A stretch of DNA of 64,000 nucleotides from Hoeflea sp. 108 (GTDB lineage: Bacteria; Pseudomonadota; Alphaproteobacteria; Rhizobiales; Rhizobiaceae). Location of the stretch: NCBI RefSeq assembly GCF_000372965.1, contig NZ_KB890024.1, forward strand, positions 2,482,839-2,546,838. Direction: 5' to 3'. The translations under genes were made by a program, and so were the position numbers. Under the pieces are notes generated by a model that saw only the letters and a list, made by a program, of their open reading frames with translations, ran no database searches and was not told where the DNA came from. This document shows, one piece after another, positions 63,975 through 64,000 of the stretch. The stretch's first letter is position 1. The number at the start of each line of letters is the position of its first letter.

Positions 63975-64000
63975 ATCCCTTGACCACTCGGGGCAAGAGT

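Overview
The window is high-GC chromosomal DNA from an alphaproteobacterium of the order Hyphomicrobiales (Rhizobiales). It most resembles Mesorhizobium/Aminobacter-type Phyllobacteriaceae. The evidence is the gene order (tgt-queA-ppiB-ppiA-coaD-gyrA-marC-ssb-uvrA), BA14K-family proteins, GTTC-N7-GTTC LexA boxes, EcfG-type promoters and rhizobial intergenic palindromes. The placement is inferred from gene content; no database search was possible.

Region by region. 1-8.7 kb is housekeeping: the mfd 5' part, sdhE, recG, a DUF502 protein, glmS, glmU and a CcdA-like protein. 8.9-11.7 kb holds a small secreted protein, tRNA-Lys(UUU), two tandem BA14K genes that each have a general-stress (EcfG) promoter match, and a GlpR-like regulator with a 16-bp palindromic operator. 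11.7-15.7 kb is a complete Anbu (ancestral proteasome-like peptidase) cluster: Anbu, transglutaminase-like, alpha-E and circularly permuted ATP-grasp genes. 15.9-22 kb contains single-gene units (Lrp-type RAM domain, DUF4864, ThDP enzyme, ABC-F ATPase, methyltransferase, threonine dehydratase). 22.1-31.9 kb is SOS-regulated dinB followed by the tgt-gyrA housekeeping run and marC.

31.9-43.9 kb is accessory DNA between marC and ssb. Besides a ClbS-like protein, a nucleotidyltransferase, OsmC and an EVE-like/HNH endonuclease, it carries the most interesting part of the window: two consecutive operons, each behind its own cobalamin riboswitch. The first encodes a class I ribonucleotide reductase (nrdA, nrdB), a small unknown protein and cobF of aerobic B12 synthesis. 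Its NrdB has Phe in place of the radical Tyr and Glu in place of the first Asp ligand, the signature of Chlamydia-type class Ic (Mn/Fe) enzymes. The second encodes a GbcA/GbcB-like Rieske oxygenase and reductase and a second small protein clearly paralogous to the first. A likely reading is a B12-starvation response: a B12-independent RNR, one B12-synthesis enzyme and a betaine-type demethylase are switched on together, with a previously undescribed small-protein family in both operons.

44-57.8 kb is a second accessory block between ssb and uvrA, which are usually neighbours in this order. It holds an ABC sugar importer operon (binding protein, two permeases, ROK kinase, GntR regulator, SIS protein) without an ATPase gene, a homopolymer-frameshifted small membrane protein, a VOC fusion protein, an FMO/cupin/AraC cluster, a DUF1801 protein and an Asp/Glu racemase-like protein. 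ssb and uvrA each keep a LexA box. 57.8-64 kb has uvrA, an LpxO-like aspartyl hydroxylase, a DUF72 protein, repeats and a TetR regulator with a palindromic operator.
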